Made by a program: the position numbers and the translations under genes | In this document: positions 11,384 to 23,777 of the stretch, in pieces | How the letters are laid out: every line of letters starts with the position of its first letter | Position numbering within the stretch: the stretch's first letter is position 1 | Notes under the pieces: generated by a model | What the model was told of the DNA's origin: nothing | Database searches by the model: none | Seen by the model: the letters and a program-made list of their open reading frames with translations, nothing else | Source: Panax quinquefolius | Lineage: Eukaryota; Streptophyta; Magnoliopsida; Apiales; Araliaceae | DNA: 64,000 nucleotides | Direction of reading: 5' to 3' | Assembly (NCBI GenBank): GCA_020205615.1 | Contig: CM035163.1 | Coordinates: 47,461,652 to 47,525,651 of the forward strand

Positions 11384-13038
11384 AGGCCTAGGGCTTCATT
11401 ATTTTCACTTAATTCATTCAAGTTTATAGAGAGAAAGTATAGAGAATAAGAGAAAGAAGAAGAGTATTTTGTTACTACTGCTTTCTTGCAAGATTCAATC
11501 TCCTACCAAATGTAAGGGGTGTTATTCTTTCTTATTCATGAAGAGAACTGTTGTTATTCCATTGCTTATTATTCATTGGAATAACTTTGTATAAGTGGTT
11601 TACCCTATACTTGGTGACATTCTTCTATTATTACATTGGAACATCCACGCTCGTAGTGTTTTACAGGACTCGGTTAAAATCTTTATCATTCTGTTGGAAC
11701 ATCCATGTCTCATGTGTTTTACAATTGGGACTGTTTAAAATCTTTATTATTCTGTTGGAACATCCTCATCGTGTGTTTTACACGGACTGGTTCAATCTCT
11801 TTATTATTCTCATTTGAATATCCTATACGTGTGTTTTACACCGGATCCGTTCCATCTTTATTATTCTCGTTGGAACATCCCGCTTGATTGTGAATTTCAC
11901 ACGACTTCGGTTCCGTTATTTATTATTCATTGGAATAACCTGTCTGTGTGATTTCATCGCATGTATGGTGATTTCTTTTGTTATTCCATTCTTTATTATA
12001 CCCGGTTGGGTTAAAACTTTGACTTCTATACTCCATGAAATTAGTAGAATATCCTCGATATTTGCGTTTCATCCAGAGATCTTTTCATGGAAATATTCTT
12101 CGATCATTCTTGAATTTTACTCTCACAAAATAGTATCATGTTGACAATTTGGACGTTAATAATTCTGGATAAAATAATTCTTGAACTTGTTTTATTGAAT
12201 TCTTATATCATTGTCATCATCCTCATGTTTATATTTTTTGAAAGTCATCGTATTCAGTAGTGCATAGATGGACTTGGTATGATTATGACCGAGAGACTAT
12301 TGATTGTAATCATAACCAGTAATGTTACAAATGATGTGATAAAAATCCTCGATAGTAGTAGTGCATTGATGGACGATTGTTGGCATGATCATGATTATTA
12401 ATGAATACACAAATATTCTCGGCCAGTAGTGCATGAATAATTGTGGTCGATACTAAAGAATATCCTTGGCCAGTAGTGCGAGGGGTGATTCGATGATGTG
12501 GAATATTTATTAAAGTTTCGAGTCTCAACTATAACATGATGATGAAAAACCTTTAAAACCTAAAAGATAGTAGACTTTATTTTCTACTTGACTCTTTTAA
12601 TGGATTGCAGATATTCACCGCAGATTAAACCGGTTGTCTATTGTATTTTATCGGTTTAACATTATTCAAGACTATTGATAATTTATTCGCATTATCTTAG
12701 TCATAATATTTCTTCTTTGGGCTAGTTGAGCTCACCCTTTCTTTCACTTTGTTCTCTGTGAAATGATAATATAGCCGGGACGAGTCGAGGGAAAGCAGTG
12801 ATGGTCCTGAAGATAGCATTAGTAGTCCTCACTATTACGTAAAATAGTGTGATAATAATCTGTAATGAGGACTTTTTGTTTGAGTTTGTATAATATCTAG
12901 TAAGCGATATTTGTATTTAAACTCACAGTTTATGTCGTGCATACACGGCAGTTATGTTAATAAGTTGTATTTAAATTACGCACCATGTAAGTGGCGACTC
13001 AAGATGGGTGATGTATACCTAATTTTGGGGGCGCCACG

Positions 13039-13054
13039 GTTGAGTATCGAGCTT
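13039..13054 (+). promoter_or_regulatory. Primer binding site (degenerate, tRNA-iMet type)
   Basis: GTTGAGTATCGAGCTT directly follows the 5' LTR and resembles TGGTATCAGAGC, the usual complement of the initiator tRNA-Met 3' end in plant LTR elements. It has small changes compared with the perfect copy at 46566-46578. Confidence 0.6.
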
Positions 13055-13216
13055 AGGGATGTGATCCTGGCTAAGATGTGAGAATAGTACTAGGAGGGGA
13101 GGCGGGGAATACCTTCGCTTAGTATGACCTACCTAAGTTTATGTGCTATTTTATTGGTTGGTCGGAAGATAAGGATAATTTGTTACATGTCAATTAACCT
13201 TTTGTTTTGTGGCAAG

Positions 13217-14340
13217 ATGTCGAAAATGACATCCGAGAATGTTGAGAATAAGAATGGAGCGCAGCGATCGTTGATTCACCACATATCAATAATCAAGATA
13301 ATGTGCATCAGAAGGCGTACAATCCTCATGCACGAACAACAACAACCCGACCAAATGACAAATGATCAAATGTTCGGAGGCTTTATGTAATTTATGCAAC
13401 AATGAAAGCGAGAGCGACTCTCGGCCCAAAACGTAGGTGGAAACACGGAAAACTCTCGGCGGTCACCGCTAAACAATTTAAGGAGCTGGGACCACCGGAG
13501 TTTAAGGAGAGCCAAAACCACTTACGGCGGAAGCATGGATAAAGCAGATTACCAAGATATTTGATGTCTTGGGATGCTCGAGAGCAAAGGTTCCTTTCAC
13601 GCTTTTATGTTTCATGGAGAGGCGGATTACATTGGTGGGAATCGGTAAAACGTACTCAACCAAATTGTCATCAAGATATCTTGGGAGAAGTTCCAGAGTC
13701 GTTTCAACGACAAATACTTTCCGAAAGTATTCGCCACATGAAGGAGGTGGAGTTTATCAAGTGGAACAAAACAATATGACCAGGTGTCGCAATACGAGGC
13801 AAAATTTGAGAGTTATCACGGTTTCGTCCCACTTGGTGGATAATGAAGAGAGAATGGCGCGAATGTTTTTAAGAGGTTTGAAGTCGGAGATACGTCAACA
13901 TCTTATTTCTCATAAAGCTGTGTTTGTATTCGGATGTTGTAAATAGGGCTCGATTAGTGGAGCGCGATAATGAGTCAACGAACTAAAAGAGAGCGTACGG
14001 CAAAATTATAATACCAATGAGAATAGTCATCGGTGGTGACAACAAGCGTGGAGGAATCAATAAAGCGAGATATGGTAACCACTTCGGTGGTAATCGGGGC
14101 CAAAACAATAAGAATGGACATTTCAAGAAAAGGAGATTCAACAATGATGGAAAGACGTCAAGACCAAAGACCCATTGTTAAGGAAGGAGAAAGACCACCT
14201 ATCATATGCTTCAAATGCGGAGGAAAGGGACACATCGGTCAAAGCTGCGCCATGCGTAGTCCAAAGCATGTTATAATTGTGGAAGAGAAGGTCACTTAGC
14301 TCGATTTTTTGTTCATCAAGACAAATTCAGCCTAGGATGG
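13217..14340 (+). pseudogene. Broken gag of element B
   Basis: Capsid/nucleocapsid gene of a Ty3/gypsy element. The start MSKMTSENVEN is chosen because elements C and F begin gag with the matching MA(S/T)ENV. Frames are interrupted several times between 13390 and 14030. The retrotransposon-gag region with IFDVLG then WW is recognisable at about 13480-13950. The nucleocapsid zinc knuckle CFKCGGKGHIGQSC (CX2CX4HX4C) is intact at 14207-14248. A second knuckle follows, but its last cysteine appears replaced by phenylalanine at about 14310. It is a remnant, not translatable as one protein. Confidence 0.85.
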
Positions 14341-14377
14341 AGGCACCAAAGGCCATCGAAAAATTCAAAACCCAGTA

Positions 14378-14960
14378 GTGCTGAGGAGAGCATTTGTTGT
14401 GACCTCCCAAAGAGCAAGGAATCCGAATGAGGTCATCACGGGTAAGCTTATCATAAACTCTAATGAAGTCTATACTTTATTTGATCTGGGTTCTACCCAT
14501 TCTTTTATTTCTCCTACTTGCGCTCATCGATTAAATTTGACTGGAGAAATTAGACTTTGACTTATCTGTGGAAACTCCGTTGGGAGAAACCTTCATTACA
14601 TCCATTGTTTATAAGTCTTGTTTGGTTCAAATCGGTACCCTCACATTACCTGTCGATCTTATTTCATTAAAAATACTTGCATTTGACGTGATTCTAGGGA
14701 TTGATTGGTTAACTACTTATCATGCAAAAATTGATTGTTTTCGTAAGGTTGTTAGCTTTCATATTCCTAATCAACCTATTATGCGAATTCAAACGACCAA
14801 ACCATTAAAATCAATCACGGTCATCTCAAGCCATAAAGCTATTCGTTTATTGAAAAACGGATGTCAAGCTTTCTTAGCTCATGTCACAGATTTAAATAAA
14901 AATACGTCAGTTTTAAACGATATTCCTATTGTTAATAAATTTCTGACGTATTCCCGAAGA
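14378..14960 (+). pseudogene. Broken aspartic protease of element B
   Basis: The retropepsin region reads FDLGSTHSFISP where the family has D-T/S-G, so the catalytic triad is altered to D-L-G (residues 36-38 of the 14378-14560 frame). A frameshift near 14560 moves the rest into the 14568-15155 frame, which carries VILGIDWL, the conserved C-terminal part of the protease. Elements C and F show other changes at the same base triplet (DTG and DIG), which fits the copy-to-copy variation at CTG-type sites noted under findings. Confidence 0.8.
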
Positions 14961-15960
14961 ACTTCCTCGCCTACCCCAGGCGTGAAATTGAATTTTGTAT
15001 CGACCTTGAACCCAGACAAAACCTATTTCCAAAGCCCCATATCGAATGGCTCTATTGAACTTCGAGAGTTAAAGACCCATGCGCAGGAATTGTTAGACAT
15101 TGGCTTTATTCGCCCTAGTACTTCTCCTTGGGGGGGTGCTCTATTCTATTCGTGAAGAAGAAAGATGGGAGTATCGCGACTTTGTATTGATTATCGGGAG
15201 TTGAATCACGTCACCATCAAAAATAGGTATCCATTGCCACGTATTGATGACTGTTTGACCGATTGCAAGGAGCCAAATTCTTTTCAAAGATTGATCTTCG
15301 TTAGGATATCACCAATTGAAGATTAGAACCACCGACATTCCAAAGACGGCTTTCGAACTCGAGACGGGCATTATGAATTCCTAGTCATGTCCTTTGGATT
15401 GACTAATGCTCCCGCTACCTTCATGGATATGATGAACCGAGTATTCAAGGAATATTTAGATCACTTTGTGGTCGTCTTTATTGATGACATCCTTATTTAT
15501 TCCAAAAGCCGTGAAGATCATGAGCAACACTTGAGGTCGACACTCCAAAAGCTTCGTGAATATAAGCTTTATGCCAAGTTGAAGAAATGCGAGTTCGGCT
15601 TGAAGAAGTAGCATTCCTTGGGCACGTGGTATCAAGTCATGGAATATCATTGACCCAAAGAAAGATTGAAGCTATTCAAAGTCGGGAACAACCTAAATCG
15701 ATGACCAAAGTACGTAGCTTTCTCGGTTTAATTTGGTTATTATCGGAGATTCGTGGAAGGATTTTCTCGAATCGCTATTCCATCGACTCGGTGACTCGGA
15801 AGAGTACAAAGTTCTATTGGAGCGAAGAATGTGAGAAGAGTTTTCAAGAACTCAAGAGGAGACTTATTTCAAAGACTGTTCGACAATACCATCCGGCTCG
15901 GAGGATTTGTCATCTCTGGTGATGCTTGAGCAAAGGGTTGGGATGTGTTCTTATGCAACA
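14961..15960 (+). pseudogene. Broken reverse transcriptase of element B
   Basis: RT palm and fingers are spread over three frames. Visible motifs are [16 protein letters not shown] at about 15090-15130, [11 protein letters not shown] at 15390, and the catalytic FIDD in [13 protein letters not shown] at about 15477-15488. Frameshifts occur near 15150, 15170, 15300 and 15610. The stop near 15300, in the stretch CTTCGTTAGGATATCACC, is also present at the same place in element C. Confidence 0.88.
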
Positions 15961-16440
15961 TGGAAAAGTTATAGCTTTATGCCTCATGATAACTCAAAGA
16001 ATATGAGAGGAATTATCCTACTCATGATCACAGAGTTAGCAATATTGTGTCTTTGCACTTAAAATGTGGAGGCATTACTTGTATGGGGAGAAAGTGGAGA
16101 TCTTTACGGATCATAAAAGCCTCAAATATTTCTTCACTCAAAAGGAACTCAACATGCGACAACGACGTTGGCTTGAACTGTTGAAAGATTATGATCATAC
16201 CATCCAATACCATCCTGGAAAAGCAAACGTGGTAGCTGACGCATTGAGTAAGAAATCATATGCAAGTACAAGTGCGATATTGTCAACGCAAAGGCCCATT
16301 TTGTGTGACTTGCAAAGGATGGAGATAGAATTAAAGACTCCAGGGATGCATGTGATGACAGCGAGTATACGAGTAGAACCGACTTTAATTGATAAAGTTA
16401 AAGTCGCTTTCAAGCTACGCACTGGAGGCCGACGCGTATG
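15961..16440 (+). pseudogene. Broken RNase H region of element B
   Basis: The frame at 16064-16441 carries [13 protein letters not shown] and [14 protein letters not shown], typical of the gypsy RNase H. The first catalytic block (SDAS-like) near 15920 is out of frame and altered. The downstream tether to integrase is frameshifted near 16410. Confidence 0.82.
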
Positions 16441-17600
16441 AGGAAGAAAGTGCAAGAAGGTGCTATCGCTTAGGAAGCAAGAATCGATGAAGAAGGAATA
16501 CTTGAGTCAACTCCGGACTTTGTGTTCCTAACGACCACGATTTAAAGTATAATATCATGATGGGGCGCACAACACACCATTTGCAATCCATCTCAGGAGT
16601 ACCAAAATGTATCATGATATTAGTCATACATTTTGGTGGAGCGATATGAAGAGAGAGATAGCATTGTTTATCTCAAGGTGTCTAACTTGTCAACGAGTTA
16701 AAGCGGAGCATCAAGTACCAAAAGGTCCATTGCAACCACTTGAAATTCCAGAATGGAAGTGGGAGCACATTACCATGGATTTAGATTCACGGTCTTCCTA
16801 AGGTTTCTCAAGGCATTGATGCGATTTGGGTCATTGTTGATAGATTGACCAAGTCCGCTCATTTCTTACCGACACGAGAAACTTATACACTTGAACGTCT
16901 TGCTCAGTATGTACATAAACGAGATTGTAAGATCGCATGGTATGCTTGCGGTATCCATAGTTTACGATCGAGACCCAAGATTCACTTCACGATTTTGGGT
17001 TAGTTTGCAAAAAGCTATGGGCACAGACTTTACGATTTAGCTCGGCATATCATCCTCGCAGACGGACGGACGATCGGAGAGGACTATTCAAACTCTTGAA
17101 GATCTATTAAGACTCGTGTCCTTGATTTCAGGGAGTTGGGACAAGTTCTTACCATTGGTGGAGTTTTCCTACAACAACGGTTATCAAGCAAGTATTGGCA
17201 TGGCTCCATTCAAGCATTGTATGGAAGAAAGTGTCGTTCTCGATTAGATTTGGGATGAGGTGGGTGAAGCAACGTTGTTGGGGCCAGGAGTTGGTACGCA
17301 TATATGACTACGGAAAAGATTCAAATGATCAAACAACGTATAAAAACCTCACAAAATCGACAAAAGAGTTATGCTGATCTTCATCGAAAGGACGTGGAAT
17401 TCGATATAGGAGATCATGTGTTGTTAAGAGTTGCTCCATGGAAAGGAGTTACAAGATTTGGAAGGAGAGGAAAACTTAATCCTCGATTCATCGGTCCATT
17501 TTTAATCCTCGATCGAGTAGGGCGTGGCCTATAGACTCGCTTTACCGCCAAATATGTCTCGTGTTCATAACGTTTTTCACATATCTATGTTACGTAAATA
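16441..17600 (+). pseudogene. Broken integrase of element B
   Basis: The zinc-binding part is visible as HTFWWSDMKREIAL followed by CLTCQ at about 16625-16690. The core follows with MDL at about 16776, a diverged second-aspartate region near 16965, and a SERTIQTLE-like stretch near 17070 in a shifted frame. GPY/F-like NPRFIGPFLILDRVG lies at about 17480-17520. Several frameshifts and inserted CG-containing triplets separate the blocks compared with element C. Confidence 0.82.
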
Positions 17601-17639
17601 TGTGAAAGACCCGAACCATATTATTGAGTTAGAACCAGG

Positions 17640-17845
17640 ACGAAATAGCGGAAGATTTGACGTATGAAGAGGTTCCTGTTCAAATTTGGATAAGAAAGAA
17701 CATATTCTACGCTCCAAGGTTATACCTCAAGTCAAAGTTTTATGGAGGAACCACGATGTTGAGGAAATGACTTGGGAGTTAGAATCGAAATGAAATCAAG
17801 GTATCCTTACCTCTTCGACATACCAGTGCGTCGTACCCTAATTTC
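17640..17845 (+). pseudogene. Chromodomain-like tail of element B (broken)
   Basis: The stretch encodes, with frame changes, DKKEHILRSKVIPQVKVLWR then a MTWELES-type end. This is the C-terminal chromodomain of chromoviral integrases, thought to direct integration to heterochromatin. A base is lost near 17685 and another near 17790. Confidence 0.75.
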
Positions 17846-17859
17846 GAGGGCTTAAATTT

Positions 17860-17874
17860 CATAAGAAGGGAGGT
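17860..17874 (+). promoter_or_regulatory. Polypurine tract
   Basis: CATAAGAAGGGAGGT immediately precedes the 3' LTR and primes plus-strand synthesis. Confidence 0.75.
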
Positions 17875-20497
17875 TGTAAGACCCGACTTTTATAAATAAA
17901 GATGAATTTTTCTATAAATATTATTTTTGAATATTATGGAATAAATTTGATATAATGTTATAGTTGTGGGTAATATTTATAAATTTTGCAAAGTATGCAA
18001 GTTGTTATAAAATATTCGTTTGGTGGGAATATTCTTTTGTTAGGGAATATTCGTACAATGGCTCAATCATTGGTGGACCCCACAACATTATTGTTTGATT
18101 GAGAAAACGACAAAAATATTTTTTATAAAAATAACTACGGAGGTGTTACCGTTAAAAGCTGTTGAACTACCGGTGGTAAAAGTACGATGAATACGCGTGG
18201 TTGCATAGTAGCACACGGTATTGATTATTGATGCTTACGTGAGAAGTCAACAAACTATGCTCAATTATTACTCTGATAATTCACGATCATATCTCTTATA
18301 TTATTGATTCAATTATTGTCAAAGTATCATCGTATAATATGTTATAGTATTAAATCAATAATTGAGACGACAAGTTATAAATGATTAATAATTATTGAAA
18401 GATTAAATATGTGTTATGATTTGTGGTAAGTTTGATTATTTTATGGGGGGCTCATATGTCATCATCTAAGAGTCTCTTCATCAATAGTGTTTACCTTCGT
18501 CAATAAGTAATTACCGTGTGAATAGTATTTACCTTCGTCGATAGTAATTACCCTTGTGAATAGTATTTACCTTCGTCAATAGTAATTACCCTTGTGAATA
18601 GTATTTACCTTAAATCGATAGTAATTATCCTTGTGAATAGTATTTACCTTCGTCGATAGTAATTACCCTTGTGAATAGTATTTACCTTCGTCAATAGTAT
18701 TTACCAACCGTTAATAGTAATTACCTTTACCAAACGTCGAACCACTTGTCGTTTCACATTACAAAGCGTCAAACCAACCGTCGAGCCACTTGCCTTTTCA
18801 CGGCGAAGTGCTAAGCTAGAAATCTTCTATAAATAGAGGCCTAGGGCTTCATTATTTTCACTTAATTCATTCAAGTTTATAGAGAGAGAAAGTATAGAGA
18901 ATAAGAGAGAAAGAAGAAGAGTATTTTGTTACTACTGTTCGCAAAGATTCAATCTCCTACCAAATGTAAGGGGTGTTATTCTTTCTTATTCATGAAAGAA
19001 CTGTTGTTATTCCATTGCTTATTATTACATTGGAATAACTCGTATAAGTGGTTTACCCTATACTTGGTGACATTCTTCTATTATTACATTTGGAACATCC
19101 TGTCATGTGTTTTTTGCGGGACTGGTTCCGCCGTCTTTATCATTCTGTTGGAACATCCATGCGTGTGTTTTTAAGGACACTGGTTAAAATCTTTATTATT
19201 CTGTTGGAACATCCTGCTGCGTGTTTTTACAGGACTGGTTAAAATCTTTATTATCTGTTGGAATATCCTATCTGTGTTTTACACGGATCCGGTTCCATCT
19301 TTTTATTATTCTGTTGGAACATCTGTCGCTTGATTGTGAATTTCACGACTTTCGGTTCCGTTATTTATTATTACATTGGAATAACCGCATGCGTGCGATC
19401 TATCGCATGTATGGTGATTTCTTTTGTTATTCCATTCTTTATTATACCCGGTTGGTTAAAACTTTGACTTCTATACTCCATGAAATTAGTAGAATATCCT
19501 TGATATTTGCGTTTCATCCGAAGATCTTTTCATGGAAATATTCTTACGATCATTCTTGAATTTTACTCTACAAAATAGTATCGTGTTGACAATTTGGACG
19601 TTAATAATTCTGGATAAAATAATTCTTGAACTTGTTTTATTGAATTCTTATATCATTGTCATCATCCTCATGTTTATATTTTTTTGAAAGTCATCATGTA
19701 TTTTGTAGTGCGTATAGATGGACTTGGTATGATTATGACGAGAGACTATTGATTGTAATCACGACCGTAATGTTACAAATGATGTGATAAAAATCCTCGA
19801 TGTAGAGTGAATGCATTGATGGACGATTGTTGGCATGATCATGACCATTAATGAATACACAAATATTCTTGGCCCGTGAAGTGCATGAATAATTGTGGTC
19901 GTGATACTAAAGAATATCCTTGGCAGTAGTAGTGCGAGGGGTGATTCGATGATGTGGAATATTTATTAAAAAGTGAGTCTCAAAACTATAACAAATGATG
20001 AAAAACCTTTTAAAACCTAAAAGATAGTAGACTTTATTTTACTTGACTCTTTTAATGGATTGCATATTCACCGCAGATTAAACCCGGTTGTTCTATTGTA
20101 TTTTATCGGTTTAACATTATTGAAGACTATTGATAATTTATTCTGCATTATCTTAGTCATAATATTTCTTCTTTGGCTAGTTGAGCTCACCCTTTCTTTC
20201 ATTTATTCTCTTGTGAAATGATAATATATTTTGGGACGAGTCTGGGAAGCGAGTGATGGTCCCGAAGATAAGATTAGTAGTCCTCACTATTACGTAAAAT
20301 AGTGTGATAATAATCGTAATGAGGACTTTTTGTTTGAGTTTGTATAATATCTAGTAGAGCGATATTTGTATTTAAACTCACATGCTTTATGTCGTATATT
20401 ATACCAGCAGTTATGTTAATAAGTTGTATTTAAATTCTGTACCATGTAAGTGGCGACTCAAGATGGGTGATGTATACCTAATTTTGGGGGCGTCACA
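17875..20497 (+). repeat. 3' LTR of element B
   Basis: Starts TGTAAGACCCG and ends GGGGGCGTCACA, 2623 bp. It carries the minisatellite at 18481-18740, TATA box at 18827-18836 and module array at about 19005-19445. In the last module, TGCGAT-CT-ATCGCA forms a 6-bp inner stem. Confidence 0.92.
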
Positions 20498-21187
20498 AAA
20501 ATACTTCTCTAAAACGACTTATATTAAGGGACAGAGGGAGTAATTTGGAATGCATAATATTAATTTTTATTTTATTAAATGGAACATATATGTCCCTTTG
20601 GAATCCAAGTTAGCTACCCATATATAAGGTTATTAAGTCTATCTTTAGATATTTTTTTTTCTCAAAAAAATCAATTTTACGAATGTAAAGAGTACAACAA
20701 ATGTAAGTTGATAAAAAAATTTCATTTGATTAAGTGATGCATATTTGAATAAGAGTTGTAAAATATGAATGAGAAATATGAGAGAAATTTGAAGGTTAAA
20801 AAAATAGGAGAAAGAAAGTAGGTTTAAAAAGTGACACAATTTCAAAAAAAAAATCAATTATTTTCTTCTCTTTTAATAAAATAGATAAAAGATAAATAAA
20901 TATGAACCATCAAAATATATATTAATAGTACTCCACAATGCCCAACAAGTATAACTAATTTTCTTGTACGAATTAGGATACCTCCCTTATATATTTCATT
21001 CAATTTTCCTACATCTAGTCATCGTAAATATTATATTTAGCGATACAATAAAATATGGTGTAAACAATTAACAACACAATAAAATTCGTCACAAATAATT
21101 ACATCACTGATATCATCGTTAAAAATAATATTTATGTTACCAAGTATGTATTAAAAATTTAGTGAAATTCCTTTGTGCAATTTATCC

Positions 21188-21189
<2 letters not shown>

Positions 21190-21250
<61 letters not shown>

Positions 21251-21475
21251 AGATTCAGTCAGATACCCTTATCTTACTCATTCGTGTTTATTCCCTTTTT
21301 AATTTAATTTGACGGTTTGCTTTCATACAACCGTCGCCTATATTTTTAAGAATCTGACAACATAAGCGCGTCATTAAAAAGTATAGGCGGTTTTAGATGA
21401 TCGAACCGTCGCATATATCCGTCCGTAAAAAAATGACAACACGTGAATAAAATAAGGGTATGCACTTGATGATCC

Positions 21476-21525
<50 letters not shown>
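21190..21525. repeat. Two (TA)n arrays bracketing a 230-bp segment
   Basis: TA arrays at 21190-21249 and 21480-21525 enclose a non-TA segment containing ACGGTTTGC and the inverse-like GAACCGTCGC. The layout resembles microsatellite-targeting Micron-type elements of plants. Confidence 0.55.
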
Positions 21526-21526
<1 letters not shown>

Positions 21527-22502
21527 GGGATTAATTTGATATTTTGACTCAATTCTTGAGCTAAACGAGTGAAGATTTGAATATTATCTTAGATAGATTA
21601 TTAAAAAGAGTCAAATATACAGTTGATATAAACATTGTCGATTTAACTTGACTCGATTCGACTCGATTAACTGATTTAACTAATCTTAATTTAAAACACT
21701 TGTAATGATCAGTTTGACTAAAATTTCAATTGAAATTTAGCAGTTAGAGCTCATAAATCAATTGCTCAATTCAATCACAACCCTACAAATGGTGTGGGAT
21801 TCTAATCACATTGTTAAGTCTTCTTCTTTTAACTTCTTATTTAATAGGCTACTTTTTAAAAAATAAATAAATGGGATTACTTAGAATATCAATTATGTTA
21901 GAATAATTTAATTTTCAGCAATGCTGATATAGATAATGTTATAACTTATCCTAAAAAGCTCACTATCATATTTTAGGATATTGATGGGACCAATTACCAA
22001 TATATCCAGAGGGTCCAATAATTGGAGCAGAGCAGTGTGTGTTAGGCTAGATTACGGATGCTAGTGAAACTTCCCAATTAAATTAATTATAGCGACACTT
22101 AAAGTGTTTGCCGCTATATTAACTGTAAAAGTAATATACTATTAAATGAATATTTATTCTGATAATATTATTTTAATGGTTGATATTATCAAAGTAAAAA
22201 ATATTATTAGAGTAATAAGTGTTACTTAAAATAATAAGTGTCATCAGAATAATTACAAAAATGTCGTTAATGTATTTTTAAAGACAGTATCAATAATTTA
22301 ATTTTTATTTTGATAATATCAACGTGTACGATCTCTTTTTTCAGTGAACCTATAAAAACGAACATGCTATAACAACGCTTTTTTCCGTCGCTATAGCATA
22401 CAAAGCCAACGACATAACTATGACGACGGTTCGAATCATCGCTATATTATTTCAAAAACTATCGTTATAATTAATTTCTTTGGAGAGGAGACCACCGTCA
22501 AG

Positions 22503-22507
<5 letters not shown>

Positions 22508-22558
<51 letters not shown>

Positions 22559-22730
22559 GGTCATCCAAAAAACCTGGAAGGAGTGAACTAAAAACGAATC
22601 TATTTATAATGACGATTTTTTCCTCGTTGTTATAGCATACAAAATGGTTTTTTTTTTATACTATAAATGTGAGAAAAATCGTCATATAAATTTCGCTCGC
22701 TTCCCTCTCTTTTCAAATCGTTGGAGAAAT

Positions 22731-22776
<46 letters not shown>
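22508..22776. repeat. Two (TA)n arrays bracketing a 176-bp segment
   Basis: TA arrays at 22508-22556 and 22733-22776 flank a segment starting CTGGTCATCCAAAAAACC. Same layout as at 21190-21525 but with a different insert. Confidence 0.5.
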
Positions 22777-22779
<3 letters not shown>

Positions 22780-23698
22780 CCTGTGAAAACAATATTTCAA
22801 GTAAATTTGCATATGAAGATGGCATTTGTGGGGTATTTGAGTACCGTGACTAGGACACAACAGTTGAGATTTAATATATTTTTCTTGGTGGTGGATCCCC
22901 TAACAAATACACTTCAAATGTCACAAATCAAATCACACAAATATAATTATATTTAAATAAGTTCTCATTGCCTTTGTAGAGCACATACATACGTCTTTTG
23001 TAAGTAACTTTGCACTAATGTCATATTTTTATTGCTTTTATCAGGAAAAGAGAATCATATATAATTTTGGCCATACAATTTTATAATAAATTTAAATTTT
23101 GAGCAATGGTAGGAGTCCACAAAAAAAATCTTAAATCGTAGATATTAAATGTATATTTTATAATAACATTATTTGTTCATCCTTTTATTACTTAAGATTT
23201 GGTGCTATAATATTAAGAGTTTAAAGTTAATACACTGAAAATATATATGAGCAAGATCATAACACGTCAATAAAATAAAAAATAATTTTATTTAAGTTTA
23301 AATATAAATTATTATCCTAAATTATTAGCCTTTTTTCATTTCGGTGATTGACTTTTTAATTTTTTCAATCAGATCATTAAACTATTAAAAATTTTCACTT
23401 CGATTCAATTTAAATTGTCACGTCATAAATTGATGACGTGACTTAAACGTGTGTCGTTTCAATGGTGATATGTCAAAAAAGAATAATTTTTGAGCTCTTC
23501 TAGATGAACATGAAAATTAGACATGAATACATTTGAATTTTACCTATTTGTATTTTGATCCAGCATTGAGGGTCAAAATACAAATAAGTAAAATTCAAAT
23601 ACACTCATATCCAATTTTCATGTCCACGTAGAATTTTTGATTTTATTCCATTATTATCATTTTAAATAATCAAAAAGATGAAATCTTAATAAAACATG

Positions 23699-23777
23699 AC
23701 ATATCTATTAAATAAATTAAATTGCAGTACATAACACCATTGCATGACATTTGTCATTCCCAAATTGCAACACCTGT
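23699..23777. repeat. Unit of an AT-rich duplicated locus, left part, split by element C
   Basis: Contains TTGCAGTACATAACACCATT and AAATTGCAACACCTGT and continues at 33857 beyond element C. Undisrupted paralogous units begin at 34141, 39241 and 39548. Confidence 0.8.

Larger units (their letters stand above)
10447..13038 (+). repeat. 5' LTR of element B
   Basis: Starts TGTAAGACCCC and ends GGGGGCGCCACG, where the 3' LTR has GGGGGCGTCACA. Long AT-rich stretches are identical to the 3' LTR, while differences cluster in CG/CTG-containing blocks. Contains a minisatellite, a TATA box at 11374, a splice-donor-like GTAAGGGG at about 11512 and a repeat array at 11545-11995. Confidence 0.92.
10447..20497 (+). 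mobile_element. Full-length Ty3/gypsy chromovirus element B
   Basis: Complete two-LTR retrotransposon of 10.05 kb with target duplication AAAAT at 10442-10446 and 20498-20502. LTRs lie at 10447-13038 and 17875-20497. The internal order is gag, protease, reverse transcriptase, RNase H, integrase, chromodomain-like tail, the Ty3/gypsy order. The tail ending in a WELE-type motif followed by RYPYLFD points to the Tekay/Del chromovirus clade. Every coding domain carries frameshifts or stops, so this copy cannot act alone. Confidence 0.93.
20541..23698. other. AT-rich intergenic DNA, microsatellites and degenerate repeats
   Basis: No gene recognised. TA arrays lie at 21190-21249, 21480-21525, 22508-22556 and 22733-22776. 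Two related blocks containing CGTTGTTATAGCATAC or CGTCGCTATAGCATAC occur at about 22370-22410 and 22610-22640. Short open frames here come from TA repeats. Confidence 0.55.

Noticed and set aside
22630..22956. Frames rich in Tyr-Ile repeats
   Set aside because: Simple translation of a (TA)n microsatellite.
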